Part shown: one piece after another, positions 21,098 to 32,211 of the stretch
Position numbering within the stretch: position 1 is the first letter of the stretch
Layout of the letters: the number at the start of each line of letters is the position of its first letter
Source of the DNA: Paramacrobiotus richtersi
Taxonomy: Eukaryota; Tardigrada; Eutardigrada; Parachela; Macrobiotidae
DNA length: 54,065 nt
Assembly: GCA_034698045.1 (NCBI GenBank)
Contig: JAQGAU010000032.1
Coordinates: forward strand, 1-54,065
Direction of reading: 5' to 3'
The notes under the pieces: generated by a model
The model's input: only the letters and a program-made list of their open reading frames with translations
Told to the model about the DNA's origin: nothing
Databases searched by the model: none
Program-made: the position numbers and the translations under genes

Positions 21098-23227
21098 CTA
21101 ATCACACGGCTGATTCCTGCGATACTCGGCCTTCATTCGCTCGACAATACCTCGGCGATGGTCTTGTACCCATGCGGCTATTCTCGGGCCGAATATCGGC
21201 CATGAGCTCCATGGAACATCCCGGTCCGGATCATGGCATCGGCAGGGGCATACCAACGATGGACTCCATGGGGACCGACAATTGGTCGAACACGTCCGTA
21301 ATTCACCTAAGAAAAGGGTTATCAACATGTTATACCAAAAAAAAAACACCTGCAAGTCAGATATTTACATCGTGGTAGGGACGCTGCAGCTGTCTCAACA
21401 TGGATATCATCTGCAGAATGCTCGGGAGGTCGGTTTCGGCTGCGTTTCCTACTGCGACTCCTCGATCGTGAGTGACTCCGTGACCGCCGGCTGCAGGCTC
21501 TACTGGTCGATGTGGCCTGCTCTTGTCTCAATCGGCTGACTGAGGCGCACGGTTGAGGCAACTCACAGGATACACCGGTTTCCCTGCAAGGGACAGTGGG
21601 CGGTAGACATGGCATCGAATGGGAGAAGTTGACTTCAGCGCCGTCCAAGAGATCAATACACTCATTTGATGTCTGTCCCCCGGGGTTGCTGTCCACATCC
21701 TGATCGTCACAGGTATCGGTTCCTTGATCGTGGCACGACTTGGCCGGTTTCTTTACAGTGCTGAACAAAATCTCCACACCAGTATCCAAATCTTTAGCAT
21801 TAACGGGAATCTCGCGACAATCGGTGGGCGGCTGGTCTACACAGGCACGCGATACGCTTTTGAGCAATAGAGATCCGGCAGCGGTCTGTTGTACAACTAT
21901 CACAGGAGGTCCGGAATCCGCAGTACTCGCCTGCCGATCCCGACAGGAAATTGGCTCCAGAGGAGTTTTCGCCTTTTTGCATTGGCATAGGTCGCGATCC
22001 ACATCTGGTGTACTGGCCCGGCTGGCTCTTTCTTGGTCGTCCTGGCAGACGCTTCTACGCTTGTGACCGGCTCGATCTCGGGAATGTCGCTTTCGCCGTT
22101 TCTGTCGAGGCGACAAAAGCACTATATTAAAAAAAGACAACTCGTAAGATACTACTCACTTGTCACCACTACGACATATCGTTTGCATTTTACAAGCGCA
22201 AATTGACAGAGTTTCGTTACGAATAGTAATATTAACGACAGCGCCTTTCAGAATGGTATTCCCAGTGCTTACAGTTTTCGTGCCTTTTGATGATGGACTA
22301 TGGGAGTCGCAGCTCTCACAGTGACACACCGATTCGCTAGAACTTCGGCAACGGGCCTTTGACGACCTTTTGCCCACGGTGATGGTGCTTCGCACACTCT
22401 CGCTTCTCCGCACCTGCCGAGGTGAACGTGGGGCCTTCTCCCGTGGAGAACAAACTGGAGATGGTACCCCATGGGAGCGAGAAGACCGGTGCTTCTGATG
22501 GCTTCGCTTGCGTGCAGCATGTTTGCTTCCCGCTTTGGTTTTGGGGGAACCAGCAGGAGAACTATCCCGATCGGTACTTGGGGTTTTGGCACGATCACGT
22601 AATCGTCCAGATTGGTGGGAAGTGTGATGATGTCTGGACTGGGCAATGTCTGATGCACTTGGGCAAGGTAGTCGGGCGCGTAGATCCGGATGGGAACTTT
22701 GAAGATTATCACAGGATGAGTGACGAGAGTGGTGTTGCCGATGGGTACTTTCCCGCTGGCCCTATGAGACATCAAGTTTCCAATTAATACAACTTTTTCA
22801 TATGCCAAAAACAAATCACTCAAAAAACTGCTGACTATTAATTAACTTTGCTTTATCACTGATCTGCAGCGGTTGCGGTTACTGAGTGGCTCGAGTAACA
22901 AATGATTTGGGACTGTGGGATCGTTCCTGTGAATCTCCCGCCCGGAGTCGATTCCCATAACAAAATTAGTTTAGTAAAAAAAACTGAAATAATGTGCCTT
23001 TTATTGTAAACCTACGTAGCACTGTACTAAGACAGATGCGCTTTTAGACTGACAGCTTGCACGTACCCTAGGGGACGAGCGTTTGGAGCACTTGGTGGAA
23101 GTAGTGGCGATATTCCGAGAAGAGCTGGGTTTTCCTCTTCCTCCTAGATTACCATCTACCGAATAGAACAACTGAATTCCGCTCTTAAGCGTTTTGTAAG
23201 TATTTAGTACTTACGACGATCGTCCAT
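21098..23227 (-). CDS. Arg/Ser-rich (RS) protein, probable nuclear
   Basis: Proposed minus-strand exons: 23227..23215 (MDDR), 23143..23067, 22761..22160 or 22167, 22121..21369 and 21306..21098, about 548 residues. Phases agree at all joins except the third. There the best donor, GTGAGT after 22160 (phase 2), leads to a stop, whereas GTGACA after 22167 (phase 1) keeps the long RS frame. RS character: CSKRSSPRGQRESTHRQHHS, RKRSHQKHRSSRSHG, SHSRSRSRSRKRSRNRPP. Also a Cys/His patch (SVCHCESCDSHS) and a helical end (RRGIVERMKAEYRR). RS-domain proteins usually act in pre-mRNA splicing or nuclear speckles; no RNA-recognition motif is visible, so it is not a classic SR splicing factor. Exact splicing needs transcript evidence. 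Confidence 0.6.
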
Positions 23228-23808
23228 AACAGAGACATGGGCGCGATCATGAAGGAAGTCCTCGCTGTAGCGACATGCATGGGAATGATGTGGTTGGGTT
23301 AATGCCGATTTTTCATCAAAAGCGCACAATCAGCAATCCGGATTCTGTTTGTTTTGCGGTACTTTGCAATCCAGATTCTAGTGCGATAAATTCATAGCCT
23401 TACGATAGCCTTTAATTTGCTTGTATACAAAACTGCACAGTATTAGCACCATACGCGTATCTTGCAGTTTGCGGGTGTTTTCAGACGGCCGCTGCCGTTG
23501 GTTGCCAAGAAACGATAGCCCAAACCATTCACATGATATCTTCATTGCAAAACGAGACTACTGTAGTTCAGGCAGTGACAAATTTATATGCAAACAAGAG
23601 CTCATTGGCTGTTCGTACGGGTTAAAATGACATCACTTGACGGACTGAAATAACCAACCCGGATACTGCCAGTACCGGGTAACACGGCAGCACCAAAAAA
23701 CAAAGCGTTTTGCCGTTCGTCTGTCGTTCGTGAACAAGCGAGCCCTCTGGTGGTTACAACACAGACCGCTGGACATATGTATAACAACGAGACCTCGAGG
23801 CACAACAA
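23228..23808. other. Intergenic
   Basis: Between the RS gene start and the DNAI1 stop. Nothing recognisable on either strand. Confidence 0.4.
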
Positions 23809-26800
23809 TCAAAATGACTTCTTATCTTTAGCTTTATCCTTGATCTTGTCCCACCCGGACAACCGCAACTCGGTTCCATCCGGCAGCACACTACTCAACG
23901 ATTCCCCACCAACGGTAATATACTTCTTCAGTGGTGCGTCCAGTTTCAAAGAGGGCGCGACCTTATCTCTGAAGATGGCCAACAAGCGCTCCGCTTTGGC
24001 AACTTGAGCTTTCAAGTCTATTCCCGGGTATTTCGTACTCCTAACCGTCACCTTCTTCTTAGCGACCGGAAGTCCCCTGGATTTAGGTTGGACAGCGCCA
24101 ACCGCCTCTTCCTGCGTCTCGATCTTTCTTAAGTTAGGACTGAGCTTGAAGATCTGCACGGATCCCGACTGATCGCTAATCAGGACATAAGGACCCCAGT
24201 TGTTAAACCGAATTCTTTCAGGCCTGCTTTTCGATGTGACCGCGACGGTTTGCGAGCAAACTGGAGTGTATTTCGAGTAGGCTAGGTCGTACATTAGGAA
24301 CTGCCCATCGGTCAGTAGTGCCGCAAAGACCATGGAGTTGTACGGCGCCCATTGAACATCTCGTACACCCACGTCAAAGTTCCATTTAATCATTGGCCCT
24401 TCCTTGATATTTGCGAGGTCGTAGATTTGAATTTTATAGTCGTAGCCACAGGTTATAAAAACGTCTTTGTGAAATGGGTTCCATCGTACCGCTGCCACTG
24501 GAAGTTCATGAGCACGCCACGATTCTTGTACATGCTGGAAAACGTCGTAGTGGCATAGGTGAATAAAGCCAAATAAGGTTCCAACCAAAAACAGATGTTT
24601 TACGAGTGGGCTAAACGCAAGGGTGTGTGGTTGATCTAAAATGGCAAATCGCAGTAGTTAATTTCGTATACCAAAAGAGCGATTACCCATTCATGACATT
24701 GACGATTGATTTGTACCTAAATACCAATTGGGATTGTGGAAAAATCCAGGCATGTTTGAGGAAAGGATCAATCTCAGTGGTAGAATTGTATGCTATGACA
24801 GAAAAAAAGTATTCTTGCACGATTCATGTAATAACTGCAACGCGAGTCAGGTGGTTGCTAAATACCTACCTTCTCAATGGTCCATTCTCGGTAATTTCCC
24901 TCCAAGCCAACGGAGAAAAACCTCATATCGCCTTCAAGATTTTCCGACAGAAACTTCAGCTGTAAACAATACACGTAATTCAGACGATATCGAAAGTACG
25001 CCAGTATGCAAATATCTACCGCAACAATCGTTCGAGTGTGAAATTCATCGAAACAGTTGGTTTCCGCCACCGGACCATCGCTTCGTATTCCCATATTGAA
25101 GTACATGATGTTCCCATCGTTTGTCCCAGCCGCCATAATATACCCTTTCGGATGGATATCGAACGTCATAACCGGCTTGGCGACGTACTGCAGGTATTCG
25201 GGATATATGGGATTTCGCAGAGAGAACCAACAAACGAAACCGGCCGTCTGACCCGGACCGATTAATGGATCCCAAACTGTATCGAAACGAGACAAGCTAC
25301 AATTGTAACTTCATAGATTAACTGTATTTCCCTGATTTACCTTCGTCTCTTCCTCCACTGCAAATAAACATATCCGGGTATCGTGGATGCCACATGGCAA
25401 ATTCCAGTTTAACATCCTTAAGCCGGGGATGGTGAATATTCCACAGCGGCATCAGGGATCCCGTTTTCCGACCATTATCCAATAAATCCTCAAAGTATCG
25501 GTAGTCAACGGCAATCGGTCGGTGGAATGCTTGGAGTATAATCTTCTCCATGAGCTTCAGTCCCCGGAAGATATGCTGAATGCTGCGCTGCTTCTCCAAT
25601 CCGATCAACTTGGTCGGTGCAATATGCACTGGCCATTCTGCTCCATCAGCCACTTTTCGTTTTGAATCCTCGATATCGTGATGCATTGGAACGAGGACCA
25701 GTTTATAGGACGCTTGATAGTCGCTCTTTGCTTTGTTCAGTTTTTCCGCGTCTGTTAACGTCACCATTGCAATACTAGACTGCTGGGTGGGTTCACCCTT
25801 TCCATGATCCGTTTCTCCAGTCTTTTTCCGTTTCAGATCCGCAGCATAGAGATCATTGATGGCAAACGTCCGCACTTTAACACGGAAGTTACCAATGGGC
25901 ATTGACTCGGTTTGACTGGCGATCTCCTGCAACACTGTCATTGCTTATTGACGAATAATGTTCTGTACTCTATCCTGTGCATTTCTCTTACATAGTTGTG
26001 CCGCGGCCAAATTTGCTGTGGACGAAATATCGACTCAATGAAGTTGTATCGTCGCTTTGGTCCGGACGTGGGAAGCCCGTCAATCCCTAGAGGATATCTC
26101 TGTGCTCGCTCTTCCAGTAGCTGCGCTCCTTTAGCCGACTGCTTATGTAGCTTGGAGCCTTTCTGGTAGAAGACTATCTCTGACTGGCTGATGTCGTGCA
26201 TTTCCATTACCACACCTGCCTACAACATCACAGTGAACAAACGGTCTCGGACAACCGTCAACTGCTCACCTTAATAGTGAACTTGAGGACGTTAACCGGA
26301 GAATTGGGATTGTGATCCTCAACGGCGATATTCACCATATCCCTTAATACTTGGGGATTGTCCACAACCAGCTGATCGACTGGTGCGACCTTTTTCCCTT
26401 TAGGTACTTGTCCAAACCCCAGAGATCGGATGCGCTTCTGATCCATGTTCCTGGTGCTAGGAGCTTTTTGAGGTAGAGACAGCCGACGTTGCCCTGTACC
26501 AAATATTGATAATCGGGGTTTCTGTGGCGGGGTGGGCTGGGCGACGAACGCCTTCGCTGGGAGTCTTTGCAGAGCCTTGGTGTAGTAGATCTCCGCAGTG
26601 AGTAACTGACGAGAGTATACCCGGATGCATTTCGTCAAATCTTCAAACTGGTTGACAGTACAAGCTCTCTTCTTTGTGGCTGGAGCACGGACGGCCAGGC
26701 GCTCGACAAATTCGGGTCCAAAAGTATGTTCGAGGATACGTTTCGGCAAAGATGGACAGGTCCGCTCCCGACGGTAGAAGAACTCGACAGCTTCACGCTC

Positions 26801-26992
26801 TGCGTTGAAGGGCGGCAGACGGGGCTGGCTTATACGGCGCGTGGAGGGTCGGGAATCGCGGTGCTGCTTGACCGCCAATGACTAAAATGTGAACCAAATT
26901 TGAACTTTCTTTCAACCCTATCAGTCACAGTCGTGCAACGCAACTTTCTCGGCGTACATTTCACTTACGTGCCGTCGTGTCTGTTCTGCCAT
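23809..26992 (-). CDS. DNAI1: Axonemal outer-arm dynein intermediate chain 1 (WD-repeat)
   Basis: Eight minus-strand exons, all in phase: 26992..26969 (MAEQTRRH), 26881..26270, 26219..25992, 25926..25341, 25276..25020, 24959..24870, 24792..24717, 24635..23809; 899 residues. Family role: WD-repeat intermediate chain that anchors the outer dynein arm to the doublet microtubule. Diagnostic stretches: VDYRYFEDLLDNGRKTGSLMPLW (family pattern Y-x-E-D-x5-G-x3-P-L-W), WHPRYPDMFICSGG, FSLRNPIYPEYL, MTFDIHPKGYIMAAGTNDGN, DMRFFSVGLEGNYREWT, VAAVRWNPFHKDVFITCGYD, RDVQWAPYNSMVFAALLTDG, KLSPNLRK. The second half forms the WD propeller. About 200 residues at the N-terminus (PSTRRISQPRLPPF onward) exceed the roughly 700-residue vertebrate protein. 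No ATG exists in the exon starting at 26881, so the 24-nt first exon is needed. Confidence 0.93.
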
Positions 26993-27597
26993 AATTTACT
27001 CATAAGTACTTGGAAACCGCAGTTAATTCCTTTTGTCTGTCTTCGAAAGACGAAATATGGTGGTGCGGATTGGAATCACTTGTTCCAAAAGACCTTGGGA
27101 TCCACAAGATATCATCTTGAGTAAAGAACTCAAATATTCCAAGCAGTTGCTTTATTGGCATACGGTTTGTTGTCATTGGTGTTAACAGCGATAACCAACA
27201 GTTTCGAACATTGCAGTTCGATTGTTGCATAACCGAAGCCATAACAACATCATTTAAAGCCTATTTTAGCTACAGTTTTACACGAATCGATTAACGAATC
27301 CAACGCCAGTATAAAGACGGCGGATTATATCTACCATAGCTAGAGAAATTGACTACATCATTAGTCCTCAAAATCAATCAAGAACACGCTAGAATTTTCG
27401 AAACGAACCTGGACAGTGGTTGCGAGCCAGCATACTCATCAGTCCGCTCAAAAAACAAAGGTCAAACATAATGGTGGTACTATAACCCTGTATGATAAGG
27501 TTTTCGAGCCGGAATTCCGTCAAAACGAACTAGTGCTTTTTTAAAAAAGTACCTGTCTTCGTGAGCCAAAAAATATTACGCAAAGTACCGCCATTCA
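26993..27597. promoter_or_regulatory. Shared 605-bp divergent promoter region (DNAI1 / unnamed gene)
   Basis: Separates the start codons of DNAI1 (26992, minus) and the five-exon gene at 27598 (plus). It has no coding signal and should contain both promoters. No specific factor site, such as a clear RFX X-box, could be assigned by eye. Confidence 0.4.
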
Positions 27598-28716
27598 ATG
27601 ACCAAACTAAGTAGCGGTGGACCGACAGAATTCACCCAACGTAAAGTTACGTGGTCGAACCAGCCAAGCGGAGCAAAAAGACCCTCAAATCCAGTGAATA
27701 AACCAGAGAACAAAAGAGACACCATCAAAAACGGAAACAGCAATGAGACTACTGACGCGCCACAAGCTTCTGCGCAAACAGGCCCACAAGAAGGCGACGA
27801 AAGAAAATCGTTAGCAGCTAGGAGCAGAGCGTCCTCGGGAGGGCAGCGATCGAGCGGCACCAACCGTCAAGTAAAACTGCTCGACGCCTCCGTATGCCCG
27901 AAGTTCATTTTGCAAATGCTTTTCAGTCAGGATCTGGAAAACGCAGCACACTAGCAGTACTGCCGGAAACGATCGAGGTGAGTCATTTTCGTTAGGAACT
28001 ACGCGAATTTCATAAGCAGCATGATTACGTTGAGTTTTGAGCGTTTTAGGGAGCGCCATCGGTTAACGAAGCTACGCGATATCGCACGTACACTCTCGTG
28101 CAAGACCCCATGAAGAACCACGAACAGTATCTTAAGACCCATTATGACCGGATCAGAAGGATACACGCTGTGCATAAGAAAGGTTTGCTTATTGTTCGCG
28201 ATATCCTTTTACGTGTTCATCGAAAAGATCTTTATGATAGGGACGGTTGACTGCAAACAGCCATACAGCATGGGAAAATACCTAAGGTATTAGCGTAAGG
28301 GACGATAATTGTGGTGAAGTCGATAGCGCAGCCAGAAGTCGAGAATGAGCTTGATCATTATGTTCTGTTCATTAGTCGGTTCGACATTTTGCAACGCTGG
28401 GCAAAGGTTAACCTGGACAGAGCGAACTATACCCTGTTCGAATTATTCTCCACCGCCGAGTCCCATTATGACGTTAGGGAATGGATGCGCGCATATAACG
28501 TCAGTATGACAGTTTAGATACCGCCTTTGCGTCGTCTTTATTGTTTGTTGAGTGGATCAAATTATACAGGCGCGCCGCGCTGCGATGGACGAGAAAGTGA
28601 GACATGCCAAAATTTACCCCAGGAATCGTCTTGATCAGGCTAAACACTACACACTTCGGCCGAACGCCCGCCAAAAGGATGACTTTTATCGTACCCGTAA
28701 AAATGGACTAAACTGA
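27598..28716 (+). CDS. Unrecognised five-exon gene, 279 residues
   Basis: Exons 27598..27870, 27927..27977, 28050..28245, 28327..28499, 28570..28716 close exactly in frame. Donors are GTAAAA, GTGAGT, GTTGAC, GTCAGT; the last two are weak, but their phases fit. The N-terminus is disordered, Ser/Thr/Asn/Gln-rich (SNPVNKPENKRD). From exon 3 on it is helical and strongly charged: YRTYTLVQDPMKNHEQYLKT, RIRRIHAVHKKGLLIVRDIL, ELDHYVLFISRFDILQRWAK, EWMRAYNARRAAMDEKVRHA, ending RKNGLN. No membrane segment, no motif I can name. It is divergently paired with DNAI1 and neighbours other axonemal genes, which makes a ciliary or sperm role possible but unproven. Confidence 0.6.
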
Positions 28717-29366
28717 AAATGGACGGGCTTGGGCTGGAATTATCAAAACCAGCCGAAATCTGTGCTTTGAAAAACTGTTACATAATTCTTTTGTTTTGAT
28801 ATAAGTACTGGGGATCATAGTCTAGGAGACATCCATGTAATAAACCATAAATTGTTCTTTAAGGTCGAAGAGAAGGTAAACAATTCAGCAGACAACTGTT
28901 TATATTTGTACCTTGTCATCGGTTATGAGGATGGACACGGAAAGAAAAATTAAATAATTGTACTGACTGACATCCTTGCATGGGAAGTGTCGGTACCGTA
29001 CATGCTTTGCATACTCGTTGCAAACTCGCAATCACACGGCGCAACCTTATGGCAGGACACAGTTTTTGTAGCTGTGGAAACACCGATACATTCAGACTTG
29101 ACTATAGCGAATATATATATTGTAGTTTTTTTTCTCGATTATTTTGCTTTGTATTTACCGTAATACTATTTGGACCTCCTGTAGCAAGAAAATCTTTTGG
29201 ATGGTGATACTACACGATACTCAACACTGGGCTATCAACTGCTCCCGATTAAATTCTCAGTTGAATCGGATGAAGTTTTAGACTTTCCAGCTATTTTCTT
29301 CGTAATGCGTATTCCCTGCGATACTTGTCAATCCAGCGACTGAATAGGCTGATCAGTCGTTTCGCC
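28717..29366. other. Intergenic
   Basis: A TAATAAACC near 28838 could be the polyadenylation site of the preceding gene. The open frame at 28980-29207 lacks support. Confidence 0.4.
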
Positions 29367-30367
29367 ATGGCCTTGAACACTGCTTTTGTTAAATCTCCAT
29401 TGGGAATCACACTGATACTGGCCACGGTAATATGCGCATCGGTGGGTGCAATAGTGCATCATCCACTCATCCCTCGATCCATCTGTCCTTTAGGTACTGG
29501 CGCTGATATCGTTTGCACTATTTGAAAGTCCTGCGGGCGTAGCCGGCGCACCAAAACCTGGGAAAGTTGCCTTTTACGAATTCGCGACTGCCGCCAGCTG
29601 GGTAATCAGTTTTGTGTTGATTGTCACTGTGGTCTTGGGGGTGTGGGAAGGATGCGCTGCAGGAAACCAACTGTATATTTTTGTAAGTAAGCAGTATTGC
29701 TTCTATGATGTTTATCAAGGCTTCTGCACGAACGAAAAGTCATTCGGTACTGTGTTGTCGATAACTTAGCAGCAGCGCTTCTGCACCGGAAAATAATATA
29801 CACCTAAACGATTTCATTCAGTTGGACAGTTGGGAAATATAACAATCAACGCAGTTCTAATTCTGAACTACAAAACAATAATCTTAATATTATTGTTTTA
29901 TGAAGTCCTTACCGCTAAGTATCCTATTTCTGTTTTGTAGATGGGATTAAACGGTATCCTGTGGGGACTTCTGCTAGTGATCGCTGGAGCTATGTTACTG
30001 GACGAATTAGCACTCGGCGCTGGGATATTGGCGATGCTGGACATATGGATTGCGTCAGGGGTTAGTCAGTGAAAGAACTACAGAAATTACAGGACTTTGT
30101 AATCATATCACAATTTATTCCTGTCACACAGCGCGAGCGCACAACAAACAACTGCAGTTTTGAAACGTTACGTGCTGAGACATCCAATCTGCTGTCATTC
30201 ATTCACTCATTAACATATTTGAAATTTGTATATGGTTGCAGGCTATTGCCATACTGGCGGCTTTAATGTTTTTTATTCACGCCTTCCTGGCGCTCAGGAA
30301 CAGCCAAAAATCATCACCGGCACAGCCAGCATCTCCAATCACTACGGCCCATTTTACCGGACGATAA
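29367..30367 (+). CDS. MARVEL-domain four-helix membrane protein (paralogue A)
   Basis: Exons 29367..29426, 29494..29682, 29941..30060, 30242..30367; all introns phase 0; 164 residues. The start is MALNTAFVKSP, aligned with the first residues of paralogues B and D. Four transmembrane helices: ITLILATVLALISFALF (interrupted by intron 1), ASWVISFVLIVTVVLGVW, ILWGLLLVIAGAMLL, and IASGAIAILAALMFFIHAFLAL. The K-SP-G start before helix 1, the conserved aromatic/Glu before helix 2 (VAFYEFATAASWV) and the overall size match MARVEL/CMTM-plasmolipin-like proteins, which sit in cholesterol-rich membranes and take part in vesicle traffic or membrane apposition. The C-terminal tail is short and Pro/Ser-rich. 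Confidence 0.82.
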
Positions 30368-30981
30368 TTCAGATTCATTCTAATGAATGTAAATAGTTAT
30401 TATATCACTGGATCAAAACAGATCATCTACCTACTGCTTCACGTTTGGCCAATCCGAATCAAACAACACGCCTGGCTAATTGTGGTAGTAATTTTGTGTC
30501 CGACTATGAGCAACGATTTACTACATCATATTATTGTTTAGATATGTTATAGTAGTAAGTTCCTGCTAATCGCCATTGCGCCATCCGCTGCTCATCGCAT
30601 CTGCAGTACGCAAGCCAAGAACGTAAACTAGGAATGTATAAACTCTTACTGACTAGTAAATCACATAATGACGTATGCACAACATTATAATGGGCGATAA
30701 TTATACAAGATAACATGTTTACGTTTGTTGTTAGCTTTTTCCATCAAACAACAGTACAAATTGTACTGCTTTCGGCGTTTGTGTTTCTGTATACATAAGT
30801 TTTTGAAGTACTGGGCTGTATTACCGGGTTTTGCGAGTAATTGTAATTTGTCGGAATCGCATATTATTGTGGAGACAGAATCTCCACCGTGCAGGTAGGA
30901 AACATGCAGCTGGGGACATTGCGTTTCCGATAGCATGTTCTCTGAACAACCCAGCCCAAGGCTTGTGCAAGGACGACTAAT
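30368..30981. other. Intergenic
   Basis: No gene. The right boundary is the 6-bp target duplication ACTAAT (30976-30981) of the adjacent element. Confidence 0.45.
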
Positions 30982-31751
30982 CTAGGGTTGAAATTCACAA
31001 GGATTTCGGCCGATTTGAAATGATTTGAAATGAAATTGATTTGAAATGATTTGATTTGATTTGATTTTGAAACAGTAAATTAATTAAAATAATAATAATA
31101 TAATAATAAAATTTTTTTGTGATCACAAAATTTGCAATCGAGTTGTTTAGGCAGATTCCACCAAGTTGTAAATTATGTGGCCATGTGCTGCAGATCAAGG
31201 AAGCACACACAACCGGGTACGATACTATACGATGCGATATTTGAGAGATAACTTGCGAGTTGGGAATTCAGAACATTTCGATGAAGGTTTTTTGTGCACG
31301 ATTTTGCATCGGTTTGGGGCAGAAACTAACGAACAAGGGCGCGAGGCGATTGTCGGTAGGATACCCCGTTGGTCTGCAATGCCGTAAAAGACTGATGGTG
31401 CACCAAACTGGTTGTTCTGATTTCTGAACATCCCAAAAGCAACAACTACGCGTTTAGTCCCCTCTTATTAGAGGTCAGACAGCGCAAATGCAGGATTTTT
31501 ACGCATATGTGTAAATTAATTGGCACCTCACTGCACAAAAAACTGCAAAGTAACAACCGTGGTTTTGCGGTAAAACCCGATTTCTTACATTTCAAACTCA
31601 TTTCAAGACGGTTTCAAATTTCAAGCTTTCAAGCAGTTTCACATTTCAAATCAATTTCTTGTCAAATTCAAACGGGTCGTCGTTTGATGTGATTTGAAAT
31701 TGATTTGAAGCTTGAAATTTGAAATTTTTGAAATCTTGATTTCAACCCTAG
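30982..31751. mobile_element. Non-autonomous TIR DNA element, 770 bp, with ACTAAT target duplication
   Basis: The ends are CTAGGGTTGAAAT (30982-30994) and its exact complement (31739-31751). ACTAAT flanks both sides (30976-30981 and 31752-31757). Both subterminal regions are rich in GATTTGAAAT units (left about 31012-31075; right, as complement and direct units, about 31588-31740). No transposase reading frame is present. An ORF-poor middle (31090-31580) carries the rest. The intact duplication and perfect 13-bp ends suggest a fairly recent insertion of a MITE-type element; the superfamily cannot be named with confidence from the ends alone. Confidence 0.82.
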
Positions 31752-31757
31752 ACTAAT

Positions 31758-32211
31758 CTCTGGCCCCGCTTCCGAAACAACCGACAGACACCGTAGTTAT
31801 AAGTGGGGAAAATCAAAAAAGGGCAGGATGGTTTCTTCTGAATTAAATTTCACGTCTAAGTACTGTTAATTACGTAACTGTCAAGAATTCGAAAGTAGTC
31901 GTGGAAACATGGGTTTTAAACATTATCCTCGTAGGGGGGAATGTAGTACAGCAGGTAAAAAGCTGCTGTTCTGTTTTACGCATTTTTCGTACTGCTGAGT
32001 CCATCCATAACTTTCGTCAACCAATTTTTCCTGTCTGCGATAAAACTGCTGTTAGTGGTATTAAAAACTAGTCCGAGTTAGAAATTAATGGAAATTTGAT
32101 GGTACTCTCACAACAGACATCCAATTTGTACGATTGTTTCAACTGTTGTATCATCCCGGCCAGATCCAGAAGTGGATTCCTTAATCTGAAATACACATAA
32201 TCTCATCTTCC
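31758..32211. other. Intergenic
   Basis: Promoter side of MARVEL paralogue B. Nothing else seen. Confidence 0.4.

Noticed and set aside
20843-21205. 120-codon plus-strand frame as a gene
   Set aside because: Overlaps the 3' exon of the RS gene on the other strand, and its composition (Lys/Asn/Thr) reflects local A-rich sequence.
22269-22823. 184-codon minus-strand frame (MSDLFLAYEK...) as the coding frame of the RS gene
   Set aside because: It overlaps an RS-rich frame that joins in phase with the flanking exons; this frame starts in the intron before the TCATAG acceptor and ends without a suitable donor.
23067-23280. Alternative frame giving MHVATARTSFM... joined to EEEENPALLGISP
   Set aside because: It is open and phase-compatible at the first intron, so it cannot be fully excluded, but it ends in the next intron, whereas the MDDR frame continues into the RS exon in phase 0.
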